A stretch of 64,000 bases of DNA, taken from Sisyra terminalis. Its lineage: Eukaryota > Arthropoda > Insecta > Neuroptera > Sisyridae. The stretch is from contig OY292275.1 of the NCBI GenBank assembly GCA_958496175.1, positions 35,293,701 through 35,357,700 on the forward strand. The letters run 5' to 3'. How positions within the stretch are numbered: position 1 is the first letter of the stretch; the number at the start of each line of letters is the position of its first letter. The translations under genes were made by a program, and so were the position numbers. The notes beneath the pieces were generated by a model that saw only the letters and a list, made by a program, of their open reading frames with translations, had not been told where the DNA came from and ran no database searches. Below, one piece after another: positions 23,905-36,270 of this stretch.

Positions 23905-25754
23905 CTGAAAAAGGTTAAGTTCATAAGTGAGTATTAAGTTTTTACAATTACGTTTTAAGTTGCATACGAAATTCTGATATTTTAATAATAAGTGCATAGA
24001 TACACAATGGTTATACTTGATTATGGAGGAACTGTGTTTTGTGCGATTGAACAAATTTTAATTTCGTGGTAGTTTTGTACATTGCAGTAGTGAAATAGTT
24101 TCGAGAAAAGGGTTCATTCGAGAGTCGAGACAATGAAATGTGATTTTTACTAATATTCTAAATATCTAGACGAGTGTTTTGATAACTTTTGACTGTTTTA
24201 AGTTATAATTATGACTGACTATATGGAATTTAACGATAGTTTTTATTTATGTATAGATGCTGATTGATTTACGGATTAATTGGTTCACGGTAGGTAAACG
24301 GTTTTTTAGGTACTTTTTAGATATTTATTATTATTTTTTGAAAATTAATTGATCATTATATACCTACAACTATTTTATTCTAAGTAACAGTTTATTAAAT
24401 GTGTATTTTTAAAGTTGACAAAATTGCATTTCTAAGTATGATTATGTTTTTCGTAAAAGAAATAAGAAAAATAATAATTTTCATTTACCACTACAAATAG
24501 CAAATTTAAAAAGAAAATATAATATACACCTACGTTACGCAGACGAAGTCGCGGGGATCAGCTAGTATTATTATAAAATCAATTCAAATTATAAAATGTA
24601 AGTAATTGCGATAACAATGAATGTCAGCCTTAAAATTACCATTCTGAAGTCTTTGTCAAAAGTCAATTAATAGAATAAATTTCCTTGCAAGTAAAGAAGA
24701 TGATCTTTGTTTAAGATTATAACGATAGTTCACACGTAAATAAAAATAAGGATAAGCTATAGATTAAGGTTTTTTTATTGTTGAAAGAATTGCAGCGTGA
24801 ACCATTGAAAGAACAGGTGTCGAATATACCTGTCGATAAGGTCACTCACAGTGCGATTCATTGCCGTGATAACTGGTAACGCAATTAGATGATAAACATT
24901 ATTATAGACAGGGCTGGGATTAACAATATTTACCCACATTACTTTAATAAATTTGAAATAAGCAAATTAGTTTTTATATTCGTTAAATTTAAATTAAGTG
25001 CCGTGCATTTAAATATGAAGGTTGAAAGTAGTATGCAAAATAATTTGCGGTCTCCCAATTATGTATTCAAACAGGTAATGAAATCTCAGCATAATTTATT
25101 TGAGGATATATAGAGAAAATAACGATTTTCTGATCTTGATGAGAACGTTAAACTGATGACAGTACAAAACATAATAGGTTTTAGGTATATGAATATTATA
25201 AATGGTAGAATATTTATCGATTTATCTCCGGCAATAATAATTGAAAATTATAGGTATAATAATGAAGTAAAATTGCTATTGATAAATTATGTTGCAGAAA
25301 ATGAAAGAAAACCAAATCACGCATTATATGAATATTCTGTGTTGGGAACCTCCCAATAAACTCTGCATCTTATTATTAAACGAAAGCGGATAATGTTCAG
25401 GACATTATTTTAAATATAAAATCAGACGAAAAAAAAATATGGAAATATTATTTTGCATCCAATCAAGCAAATCGGTAGTTAATTATTATTAGCGATCGTT
25501 CACCATTATTTCGATGGAGCGGTGAGGATTCGAAGATGATTTGTTTGGTTTAGATGCTGCGTGTGCCGGTGCATAAGATCTTGAAATATTTTATAATTCG
25601 TCTAGTGGCGAAAAGCATATTGCATTCGCAGCAAGACTATCAAATTGTGGGTGTTAACCGATGATTTTAATGTTCAATGCTGTATTGGCCGAATGCACAT
25701 TTGGCCATAACCTATAATTATGAGAACGTGTTTGATCACGGTAGTTTGGGTTCC

Positions 25755-25795
25755 GTATAAATACAGAGATAGTAACGTTTTAAACAGTTACCTCC
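25755..25795 (+). promoter_or_regulatory. Possible core promoter: TATA box and initiator-like site
   Basis: CCGTATAAATACAG places TATAAATA at about 25757-25764. An initiator-like ACAGTTA follows about 30 bp downstream, the spacing of insect TATA promoters. The DNA around it is less AT-rich than average, which makes the TATA word less trivial than elsewhere here. No convincing coding exon follows: the first ATG, at about 25818, opens only 28 codons. Weak. Confidence 0.2.
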
Positions 25796-28700
25796 ACAGC
25801 TTAAACATCTCTTAAATATGTGGGCTTCATGCTTCACTAGTCCAATTTTTTGTTCAGAGTTATATTCTTCAAAACTAATTCAGTCGTTTTTTGTTCAACC
25901 GGCTTAAGCATATTAATACACAATTAATAACAACAGTCGCAACTATATTTTCAAATAGCTTTATAATTAGTAGTACAAACATTTCGCTGTGATGAAAATA
26001 AACAAAAAAACTTTTATAAAAATATCTCTACCAATGCTGTCATCCATATTGGGGGGTTCTCCAACAACTCTGGCATAGAAATTAAGCGAGGACTTATATC
26101 TTCTCGCCTAGACCAATCTTTATACGAGCATGCTTAGCGTTTTAATAAGTTTTATATATGAGCCACAGTGGCGTTCATCATTAGAGAAATGATTTTTTTT
26201 TCGCACAACATAATTAACTAGAAATTTGTTCATTCTTCGTGTATGAAAATGCCAATAAATCATGGCCCAGTGAAAGCTCGGATATATATTTTAGTCGCAC
26301 ACTGTCGTATTTTATCTTATCTCTGTGCTTTACACTCTGCTAATTTGAAATAAATTAAAAAAATATATAATTATATATTGACATTCAATGATATTTTGTG
26401 AAAAAAAGTATACTTTAGAGTTCTATGAATACATTTTAATGACGTATATAGATCTCCTACGACACTGCTCTGGTAATAACGTATACAGTACATATCTTTT
26501 CATTAACTTGGCGTTGCTCTGATATATCATAAGAATAGCCTCTGATCATCATTTCTATCAAACGTTTTTATTTACGTGAATAACCAATACATAATACAAG
26601 ATACAGGCTTCTTAATGCAAATCATATTTTTTTTTCAGTAATATTATTTTGAATCGTTACTTTTTAGTCAGTAATTAAAAAAAAAAAAAATGCTCCGAAA
26701 TACTAAGTTTTTCAAATTTAATAAAAAATGTATTCATGTATCAGTTAAAAGATAGAATTTCTAATATTAAACAGTTAACTTTTAATCATAGTAAAAAATA
26801 AGTATTGAAAATTCGGAACGTAGTATGTGAGTGTAGTATGATGAAAATTTTAGGCTTTGCCGCTATAGTAAATGGAGAAGTGAAGTAAAAGAATAACGAG
26901 GTGCATCCCTTATCGGGTGAAACGTACAGAACGGGTGGTGGTGGTACTGCTAAGTTTTCCTCATTTCATTTCATTTCCACGCTAGATATAAGTCTCGCTG
27001 TGCTATGGCATACTGATTAATCTTTCAATTCCTAAGCCCGTTCGTCGTCGCAAATACATAAAGAACGCCTCCTAAATAACTTTGTATGCATTAGTTAACT
27101 CAAAACTCAGAAATATACCTTTTAAATGAAAATGAGAAAAAATCACGTACTTTTATATATATATTTTTTCCTCTATATTTTTCTGTATGCTTTGTAATTA
27201 CTATGAAAATATTATTTCGAAATGATTTTCCAAGAATAATTATTTATGAGCCAATATAGGTATACCTCTCTAACATATATAGCATTTGAAATTTAAAACT
27301 ATTTCTTAATATCAAACGTTCGGTATTTAACAAATTAAATTATCTAACTATTATACTTCCATGAATTCATCCAAAAAAAAATAATCTCTAATGAAACCGA
27401 TGTCTAAGAAAATTTTCGCTTGATTATCAAATATCCTTATATAATGATTCATTAGCGTGCCAGCTAGTTTAAATTACATTAGAATTATAATCAAATTGCA
27501 ATCAATGAAGATTCGTTCCACAAAAGCGAACCAATAATTTAAAAATAAATCTTTTATAATTTACCCATATAATTAATAATAATTTTAAAAATGTTAATAA
27601 TTTAAACCCCGGAAGCGAAATTCGTCGAAACAAAGAACAAATCTTTCGGATTTTTTTCCTTGTGATAAGTATTGTTGTTACGTATACTATAATTAATGAT
27701 GTATCTGTTAATGAATGATTTGATTGGCGTGTGATCTTCGTCGGTCTAACTATCCAATTTTATCCATAAATTATAATTGAATATAATTGCCGCTAATAAA
27801 ATATGAATGTTAAAAACGCCTTAGTTTTGACTTTATTTGATTAAACGTTTCCAATAAAACGATGATAACAACATCAGCGTAATGCAACACAAAAACTTAA
27901 TTTTTATAATTAGTTGAATTAGTTAATTTTAATTATATAATTGTATTGTTACCAATACATAAAAATAAGTTTCATTTTCAAATGGGCATTCAAAAAAGTT
28001 TTGCCGTCTTTCATTAATTAAATGATGGTATATTACATGAAACACTTTGACAATGTGTATCAATGTGGGAAGATCAAAATTTTTAAGTCTACTTGTAAGG
28101 CTTAAATGATTAAATTTTAAACGTTCTAATTATTTTTTAATTTTGTTAGACTTTATTAGTTAATTTGAAGAAAATCTTAACTGATGTTAACTTTAAACAA
28201 AATATCGTAAGCTAATTTTGAATTCTATTGTATCATTTACATTATTCATTTGAAATTCTTTTAAGTATCAATTGATCATAACTAATTGATTCACTGGTTA
28301 TTTCGTATAGTTTTACTGATTGGTATACTTTTGCGTTAAATCAAAATAAAACATTTTTTTAGAATTGTTTGGTCGTTAATTTGTTACTACAATATCAAAG
28401 CTGTCAGAAGAAAAGTATCTCAGTAATTTTTAAGTAACTTAGTTACTTTAAGGTATGTAAGATACTTTATTTACTTCCTTTATTTTTTGATACAAAGAAA
28501 CTAATTTGAAAATTTATTTTTGAATATAATTTTTTTTTGCTCATTGCCTATGTCGTTTGTAGAGATTATTCAGCTATTTAAATAAACAATGAATAGGAAA
28601 TTAAGGAGGAAAATACTTAAATTAAAATCAAAATAATAATAACTAATACTAAATAAATTTAATAGTAATAATATCATTCTAAACTTTTCAAAAATTAATT

Positions 28701-28838
28701 CTTTTAATAATTTACCATTCTGGTCTGAGAAGACTTTCAGTTTAATCTACATATGTTTATTATTTTCATAAAGCTTGAGTTAAAAGATACGTTTATAAAA
28801 ACCTTCAGTTCTTCATATAGATCGTAGATCTTATATTT

Positions 28839-28858
28839 TGCTGGGTAATTTCCCAGCA
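28839..28858. repeat. 7-bp GC-containing hairpin
   Basis: TGCTGGG, TAATTT, CCCAGCA. It is an isolated perfect inverted repeat; no associated gene was found. Confidence 0.45.
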
Positions 28859-29405
28859 TTGTGAGTTATTTATTTCGTGGTTTCTGAATAGTTTGATATG
28901 TGGTTTTGTTTACCGATCTCCAGAATGGAATACAAACCGTTATTACAGGTGAAGCGTTGTTTTATATATTTATATTTTATATTTCGTTATTGATAGATAA
29001 TTTGAATTGCCGGCTTAACAATGAATGCACGGTATTAGTGCGAGCCATTAATTTTCTATTAGTTTTCTATATAATATATTCCGCAAAAATAGGTCTGGAA
29101 TCCAGAAGCATCTCCAAGTATTAAACAGTTTTTGTACATTCTATATTTTTCCATTTTACTACGATCTTTTTATGCGTCATGGGTTTTACTTTGTAACGAG
29201 AATAGATTCAGCTTTGCTATAATTAGCTTTAATTTTCCATTTAATAAAAAGATAGCATTATTATTTTTCCCGTGTGTTTACTACTGCTAAACGCGTCGAT
29301 AATATTGCCGCATATGCAGTAAAGTTGCATTATTGTAAAATGCCTACTGCTATATTCAAACTATTCGAGCCTTAGTATTTTTTCTTTGTTTATATGTTTG
29401 TTTAT

Positions 29406-29605
29406 GTGCTTAAGTATAATTCGTTCAACGATTTTGCTTAAGACTGTCAGTAGGCTGATTGATCTTTAGTGGAAGTTGATACTGGTTTGCCAGGTTTGAG
29501 GATCGGGATTTCTTTAGATTATTTGAAAGTTTCCAGGAATTTTTTTAGTACCATAGCATTAATATTATTTATTCCAGGCACTTTCTTGATTTTTTATTAT
29601 GCTTT
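29406..29605 (-). mobile_element. LINE reverse-transcriptase fragment (jockey/R1-like)
   Basis: The minus strand reads KIKKVPGINNINAMVLKKF near 29600-29545, EIPILKPGKPVSTSTKDQ, and RSISLLTVLSKIVERIILK down to 29406, in three frames. These match in order the first blocks of insect non-LTR reverse transcriptases (KKAPG.D.I....LK, then (V)IPILKPGKP, then YRPISLL..LSK..ERII). Frame changes and stops show it is dead. The catalytic YADD block, which would lie at lower coordinates, is not visible. A 62-codon frame on the + strand (29469-29657) is its antisense shadow. Confidence 0.7.
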
Positions 29606-29989
29606 TGTTAGGTTTAGCATGGTCATAATTCGAAGAAACGTCAGCATTTATTTTTAAGAAATCTGCAATACAGTTGGTAATTTTTCTATTTTGGTTAGGG
29701 TAGCCGAGGTTGAGGTTTTGTTCGGCTTTTTTTTATTTGAGTATGCGTTTTTATTTTTTTATGTAAGTGGAGTTAAATTTTTACGCTGTTATGCAAAGTG
29801 TTCAGTTATTTTCTCGAAAGAATTATCTTTTGGTATTGAAATAAAAAATATTTCTATCACTTAGTAATGTTATAGAATTTAGACTTTTAACTATATTATC
29901 TTTAAGACTTCATTACCTTTAGTTTGAAAACTGTTGAAACATAATAAATTTTCTTTTATTTAATTACGACTTGGTATTTTTACATCTAG

Positions 29990-30185
29990 ATAGGGACATT
30001 AATCTTCCAATTAAAATTTTATCCTGAAAATATAGAAAACATGCATATTTTTACCTAAGAATAATGATACATGTAAGATAAATGCTTAGGATATATCTAA
30101 CAAATAAATTTTTTACCAATTAAAGAGCTATTATACGTATAGGGGTCCATCTATTCATAAGTGAAAATACTGATCTCAAGAATTA
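29990..30185 (+). repeat. Dispersed repeat family B, copy 1
   Basis: It shares ordered blocks with 50700-50890: ATCTTCCAA(A/T)TAAAATTTTA, AAACATG.ATAT, TAAGAATAAT, GTA(A/G)GATAAAT, TAGGAT.TATCT, GGTCCATC and GTGAAAATA. It is non-coding, with no inverted ends seen. Confidence 0.6.
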
Positions 30186-33100
30186 TAGCATTAATTTTTT
30201 TTCTGTATAAAATAATATATTTCTATCGGAATACCATTTCCATTTTGTTCATTTTTTCATCTATCAAAGTTTGTTAAAACTTAATTATTGATAGATTTGA
30301 TTAAAATGATTGTAACAATTACCATTGATTAATGAAATACAATGTTAAAGTTATGGAAAATGGTTTTTTTCCAAAAAATATCTTTGAGGTTATACAACAG
30401 TGGCTATATTGTACTTTTAATAGAAAATTACAAAGATACTGTTAGTTTTTTGCATTAATCATGTAATATAACTAACCAAAAAGACCACATCCAATACAAT
30501 ATATTATATTATTGACCTGATGACCACGTAAGAATATTGATAGCTAATTTTGGCATTGAATTTTTCTTTCTTCTATATTACATACTTATTTCTAAAAGCC
30601 TGCAATATAATGACCTGAAAAAATTCAAATTTACTTTCCTTAAGAAACCATGATATTTTTGAAAAAAAATTGTTGAAAACTAAGCAAAATCTTGTGTTTT
30701 TGTACTCTTCATTTCCGATTTATTTTTGGCTTTTCCTTCAACAATCTATGATTAAATCGTGGCGTCGAAGATATGAAGAGATCCCAAAAAAGGTTAAAAT
30801 TGTTTTCAAAACTCAACTCTGTTGATAAGTATATACCATAGAAATAAAATTCTGCATATTCAACTTGTTTTTTTGTACTTAAAAAGTGTTTGTTCTCAAA
30901 CAAATATAATTTTTTGTAAAGAAAAAAGAAAGAAAGAAAAAAACAAAATCTATTTAATCTAACTTAAGTATTTTTTTTTTCATAAGAATTAGGTATCTAC
31001 TTTTAAACTATTTAAAATAATGGATTATAGTATGCATTGTACTGAGTATAATATATAAGTAATTCTAGATAACGAAAAGTTTATTAACTCAGGCTGGTTA
31101 TTAAATTTAAAATTTTCTTTTTAAAAGTGCTATATTGTTTTATGATATAGTGTTTTCCGAGATACCAAAACTGTTTAATATTTAACAAAAATTAAATGAG
31201 TAGTACTTATGAATCTTAAAAACATTTGTATATGGCTTCTATTATATATATTGGGTAAGCTCTAATTCCCATACAAAGCTTGATTTAAATAGATAAAAAG
31301 TCGTTAATCAAAATTATGATTTCGGCATCTATAATTTGAATTCCCGGCAAAAATTGAAAAAAGAAACATAATCTGCGTAGCAATTTATTTTATTACCATT
31401 AATTTTAAAAAAAATATATTATGTCGGAACCTTAAAGGCCAAATGTTCCAAAATAGTTAATGGCGCCAATTCACCTTTTACCTGACAAATTTTTTCCTAA
31501 TTATTATTCCTAGACAATGTGTTTGGTTTACCTGTGCGTTGTTGAAAAAAACCATAAATGTGGAGAAATTGTGGTAGTCTTTATGTTGTTTTAAAAACAT
31601 CAATCATATAGTAACATATACTTTAAATGACAGGTGAAATTCATATTTAAAAATATTGTCTTAGTTTTTTCCAACTTGTGGTCGCTCTTAATGGTTCGAA
31701 TAGCCAAACTATGGCCACAAAGTTATCTAACATTGTGATATTCAGTGTTTATTTATTATAATGACTCATAACTTATTTCTGCATAATTTTTCGACAGTTA
31801 ATTAATGAGCGGTATTTTCAATAGTTTATTACGAAACCGATTAAAAATACATTTTTTCTGCAAGTAATTTTAAGAGTATTCAATCCGAAATGAGAACTAA
31901 TTTTTAATTTTTGCATTATATAATTTGCTACATTTATTTTCTTTGAAGAAATCCGCTTTTACTGTAAAATATTTCAATTTTCAATTCATGAAAGAGAATT
32001 TCTATCACATAAATTAGAAACAAAATTTCTTTTGATTTATCTTATTTTAAATAATTTTAGCAAGTATAATTATGAGATTTTTATTATTCGTGAATTAAAA
32101 TACATAAAACGTTTTATTACTCTTTGAATTTACATGCTGAATATTATATTTGAATAGATACTTTTATGAGTTATTTTAATTAAACATTCTAAATAAGGAT
32201 ATTATCTTATAATCCTCTATACCTACGTCTCTAGCTCATAATAATTTCAATAAAAATTTTGAATATTAAAATATTTCATGATTTTTTCTTGTTTTATCAA
32301 GTTTCTTATGGTGTCGGAAGTATTTAAATAATACACCATATTGAGGTAAATGTTTCATTTTTAAAATTAAAAATGCAATTTTTTATGCATTTCAATGCAT
32401 TCGTCATGTGTTAATGGAGCTCGCTCAGATACACCCGCATAAAAACAGCAATAATTCCAAGATGAATAACTTCAAAAATTTGCAAATTACAAATGCAATA
32501 AAAATTTAAAACCGTGAAAAACCTCACGCCATATCTGCCGGATGCGTCCACTATATTAGCATAATTGAGGGTTGCTTCGCGATAAATATATGCCATTAAA
32601 TTTTTTAGTTGTTTTGTTAAATTTAATTGTTTTTAACGATACGTGACGGTTTCAGACGGAATAAAATTGTGTGAAAAAGCCTAGTGGTATATCAAACGTT
32701 ATAAGAAATCGATAAAAAGCCCAGAAAAATGATGATGATGATGGTATGGATTGGATTATCTGAGGTTGGTACATGCAAATCAGTAACTAAGTTCAATATA
32801 TCGCCTATACCGATTTTATCTCGAACCGGCTTTTCCCAGGAAATATGCATACGAAGGTTCGTAATTAAAATGTGTAGATATTATTATTGCAGTTCTTTTT
32901 CATCTTATTATTATTATTAGCACACACAAATTATCCCAGGCGCTTCATACGTATTTATGTGGATATGGTATGTCTGCGCGTTACATTGCTCTTCATAACA
33001 ATAATCTTGATGTGAATATTCATTAGGTCTGCAAAGAAAATGCTACATATGAACGCAATATATTCCGACTACAATAATTTTTACGCATTAATGTCTGTCT

Positions 33101-34700
33101 GCCACGGCGACCACACAATTTGCATCTAACTATACATAATGAACAAGGGGTAAACTCATAAATGTTAATTGTTCATTATTTACTGTACACAATAAATTAT
33201 AACAACTTTATGTCTAGCTATGATTCAAATATTAATTTACCAATTTTAATTATTTTTTATTCATGTATAAATATTAGTTTATAATATCAGTCACTGATCT
33301 CTAAATATAGCTTACTATTATAGAAAACAGTTATAACTTCTTCAATGTTAATAAAAATAGATACTCAAAATTAAACCTGATATATCCATCACCCGAATAA
33401 TTTGACTACAAAAAATATTTTTTTTTATTGAATACAAGAGAAATACTTAAATAAACATTTTATATATTGGAATTTCTGAATTTCTGTATTATTACCATCT
33501 ACTTTATCTTATGCGAAACGACAAATAACCAATATAACTAGATTTTATTAATAATTCAATAATTTTTTCAAAGCTAATAAGAACTAAAGAGTAATGTTAT
33601 AAAATCAAAAAATTAAACTCTAAAATTTTATTTTTTTGTAAAAAATATTTTTAGTAAAGTTTATATAGAACCCTGGAGAATATCAAAAATAAAAATTTTC
33701 AGTATTTTGAAGAATTTTAGGACACACATATTAAAAAAAATAATGCTATTATTAAAGTGTAAACATCGTTAATGTATACGGTTGGAAATCAAAGATTTTT
33801 TCTCCTTGAAGAGTTTATACTTTTTAAACAGTATATAAAATATATTGTAGTCTAATTTAAATACTATAATTTAAAAGTAAACTATAAATATAAATTTAAA
33901 CAGAAGTTCTTGCAAAATGTATTAACGACGTATTATCTCAGGTAGGTATTTTGATTTCCAATCAATTTTCAACAATCCAATACTGCTTGTTGGCCACTGA
34001 ATTGTAAGGCAATCGACCTACGTATCTGGGGCAGTTCATTTTGTTCTTGTTTATGTTTATTGTTTACTTTTGTAAATTATATTACACAAATTAGACTAAA
34101 GTTTATTTTATATTTTGTATAAACAGTATACGGTGTGGGTTTAATTAATTAAAGACAGTATTGTGACAAATCTTAAGTCATAATTTTTGGTATTTTCGAG
34201 ATTCGATTATAGGCATTGTATATTTTTATCAACATTAAATATAGTTAAACAATTGCTTGCATAAAATTTTGTTATTCTAGACGAATAATAAAATTAAAAA
34301 AATTCAAGCAAAAAAAAAATCGCGGTTAAAACTTACAAATGATTTGGAGTATTTTTACCATTATAGCGTTAAAAAGAATATTACATCTCCATTTTTTATT
34401 CTTTTTAAATATATTCATCTTTATTTATGTGTACCTCCAATATTATTGAAAATATTTTGTCTCATAACTATCTGTAAACTAAACTATTAATAACTTATTA
34501 TTAATTAATAAATTTATAATTTTTTATTGAGTCTACTGGTGGTCGCTCCAAAATTAGTAGGAGTAAAGTTCGATTTTCGTATCAAATAAATTTTTGATAT
34601 TTCTAGATTTACAGATTTTTATTAACTCTAGAGTCGCTATAGACCTTGATAATTATAAAGCGATGATATGTAACAATAAAAAATATCTCTGAATAATAAT
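30186..34700. other. AT-rich stretch without a recognisable gene
   Basis: No coding similarity seen. 32400-33150 is more complex and CpG-richer, with words such as ATGCAAAT, TTTGCAT and CGATAAA and a short (ATG)n run at 32729-32743. It may be regulatory, but nothing can be proved from sequence alone. Confidence 0.45.
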
Positions 34701-34704
34701 TAGT

Positions 34705-34765
34705 GCGCTAGCTTGACTCTCGTGCTAGGCCCATCGCCTCACTTCTCGTTCGGGTACCCAGACTT
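34705..34765 (+). ncRNA. Weak tRNA-like or SINE-head sequence
   Basis: GCGCTAGCTTGACTCTCGTG looks like a D-arm or A box. It is followed about 40 bp on by CGTTCGGGTACCC (from 34747), which matches the B box GGTTCGANTCC at about 8 of 11 positions. The block is clearly GC-richer than its flanks. No cloverleaf can be folded convincingly, so this is at best an old SINE head. Confidence 0.25.
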
Positions 34766-35483
34766 TGTTTTTCCACCCTATGTCGGAAGCCTTAACTGGT
34801 TGCACTACATTTGTGAAGATAAATTTTAATTTTGACGTCTCATCATTAGGAAGTCAAATTTTAATATACACTTACTAATTAACACAATGTTTATACGTTA
34901 GCGAAAATACATCCTTTAACATATGGATACCTATGTATCCGTCTACATTACATCTTCTATGGTACTTCTGGTTGTTCTACGCTATACTAGTATAACTATA
35001 GATTGCCTGAAAAAAAATCCTAGGATATATGCTACTATCCTACAACAATTATAGTATACGACTCTTCACATATGTCTTAACAAAAACTTTGACCATTAAA
35101 TAGAGAAGAAAATTAGCTTAATGTGGTATAAATTAAATACGTCTTCGCTGTGAAGAAAATTTTCTACGAAATTATACCTGTCTACACGTGGCACCCTTGT
35201 GATTGGGAGTAATTAATCAGCGACACCTGTGATTTTTTAAATCTCTTGAATACATTGTTGTGTTGTGGTCTAGGTTTTGTACCCATACGATATCAAGTAA
35301 ATTTTCCGCTAAAAGTCACTTAATAATATTTGAACTAATAGTGCCAGGGAGCAGTTTTTAATTGGCACCTTAAGAAAAATGAATTCCTCCACTTGTAAAA
35401 ATACTTAAAAACTAGATTTAAATTATCTACCTTATTCATATACTAATTTCGCAGCCGGATCTTATACTATAAGGAAATTTTCA

Positions 35484-35507
35484 CTTCAAAAAAACGATTT
35501 TTTGAAG
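35484..35507. repeat. 10-bp perfect hairpin
   Basis: CTTCAAAAAA, ACGA, TTTTTTGAAG. It lies just upstream of the hAT-type end at 35530-35763. Confidence 0.5.
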
Positions 35508-35529
35508 CCGGGAAACCCTTGTAAAGAGG

Positions 35530-35763
35530 TAATGAGTAGAAAGAAGTATTAGAAGCACTAATTGGGTATCAGTAATATTCGTTGTAGAATAGATGCGTGT
35601 TAATTTTAAATTCAAGCTTCATTGTCTACTAAATTTTTAGTACACACTTTCAATTAAAAGAATTGAAATTTACCTAAAAAATTATGTATTGTTTATTATA
35701 TTATTTAAAATGCCTGCGATCGACTGTCGACCTACTCACGATCGACCGTTTGCCCGCTCCTGT
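35530..35763 (+). mobile_element. hAT-type MITE, right-hand part (copy 1)
   Basis: It matches the right part of the element at 61383-61684: AAGCACTA, TAGATGCGT.TTA.TTTAAA, TTCAAG(C/T)TTCATT, TTTTTAG(T/C)ACACA, GAAATTTAC and the end GATCGACCGTTTGC(C/T)C. The left terminal repeat (GGGGTGGGC) of that element is missing here, so this copy is truncated or rearranged. Non-coding. Confidence 0.6.
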
Positions 35764-36052
35764 TCTAGACCATAGGGATGAAAAAAAAATTGGTTCAAAG
35801 CTGAGCATCAAAATTTGATAAATATTTTATTTATTATTTCCAAGTCACAATTAATAAATTAATGAATAATAATATTTGTCTTATATAATAACTTTTAATA
35901 GCTTCATATTTTATTCCATTGTTTCAGGTCTAAATCGATATGTTATATAAAAGATGTTTCAGGATGTAGTAAAACAAAAAATTTAGCAGTGTTTTATTTT
36001 ATTTATTGCAATTTGCACCTTTTATATTACATACCTTCATATAATAACTTAA

Positions 36053-36268
36053 AATTTTACAAAACATCTTTCTGACGAAAATCATCAATACTTAAATTTC
36101 GAAACAAATTTTAAGCCACTACATATTTGCAAGAAAGGATCACATATGAACACTCTAGAAGAATACAAAATATACATAGCCCGCAAACTAGATCCAAATA
36201 ATATTCATAACGACAAATTATTCAAAACAAACACCTTATATGAACTTTGCTTAACACTGACAAAATAA
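36053..36268 (+). pseudogene. Penelope-like element, C-terminal end of RT/GIY-YIG ORF
   Basis: Seventy-one codons are open, from 36053 to the stop at 36266. They read NFTKHLSDENHQYLNFETNF, then KPLHICKKGSHMNTLEEYKI, then an N-rich end with NNIHNDKL and NTLYELC. The pattern F..HL...H, a spacer, KG..(L/M)NTLE.YEI, then LN(D)..L....LY fits my recollection of the end of the GIY-YIG nuclease domain in Penelope-like elements. The Glu of LEEY would be the conserved nuclease glutamate. Upstream, a stop (TAA at about 36047) closes the frame, and no reverse transcriptase is seen, so only the tail remains. The stop is followed after two bases by a hammerhead-like fold. Hammerhead ribozymes are known from Penelope-like elements, which supports the call. 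The uninterrupted frame suggests a younger copy than most fragments here. Confidence 0.6.
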
Positions 36269-36270
36269 TC

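Larger units (their letters stand above)
22227..24565 (+). mobile_element. Helitron copy 1 (2.3 kb, complete ends)
   Basis: The element starts TCTATACTAATATATAAA at 22227 after an A. It ends GCGGGGATCAGCTAG at 24565 before a T, the A|TC...CTAG|T arrangement of Helitrons. Just inside the 3' end, CGCAGACGAAGTCGCG (24538-24553) can fold as a short hairpin, as expected for the 3' terminator. The last ~560 bp and the block starting GATTTAACTAAAGAACGG (22371) are shared with copy 2 at 47588-48700. The 5' end is shared with the short copy at 55579-55812. No Rep or helicase coding sequence is present, so it is non-autonomous. It carries a ~1.35 kb segment (about 22655-24003) missing from copy 2. Confidence 0.8.
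24566..29405. other. Gene-free stretch with complex, possibly regulatory DNA
   Basis: I recognise no transposon or protein motif here. Parts (about 24640-24880, 25480-25800, 26850-27070, 27660-27900) have fewer homopolymer runs and more CpG than the rest. They also contain homeodomain-type words (TAATTA, CCAATAAAA) and paired words such as ACAGGT...ACCTGT (24814-24834). This is what conserved cis-regulatory DNA can look like. Whether it is conserved cannot be seen from one sequence. Confidence 0.35.

Noticed and set aside
25755..25860. TATA box, initiator and ATG suggesting a small gene
   Set aside because: The ATG opens only 28 codons and no splice donor follows. Kept only as a weak promoter candidate.
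28900..29124. Hydrophobic 74-codon frame on +
   Set aside because: It lies just downstream, on the LINE's sense, of a minus-strand LINE fragment, has no motif, and is rich in Ile, Phe and Leu from T-rich DNA.
30516..30560. Another CTGATGA word that might start a hammerhead
   Set aside because: No GAAA at the right distance and no stem II pairing. The same holds for CTGATGA words near 3894, 22935 and 25153.
34705..34765. Functional tRNA gene
   Set aside because: A and B box words are degenerate and no cloverleaf pairs; listed only as a weak SINE-like head.
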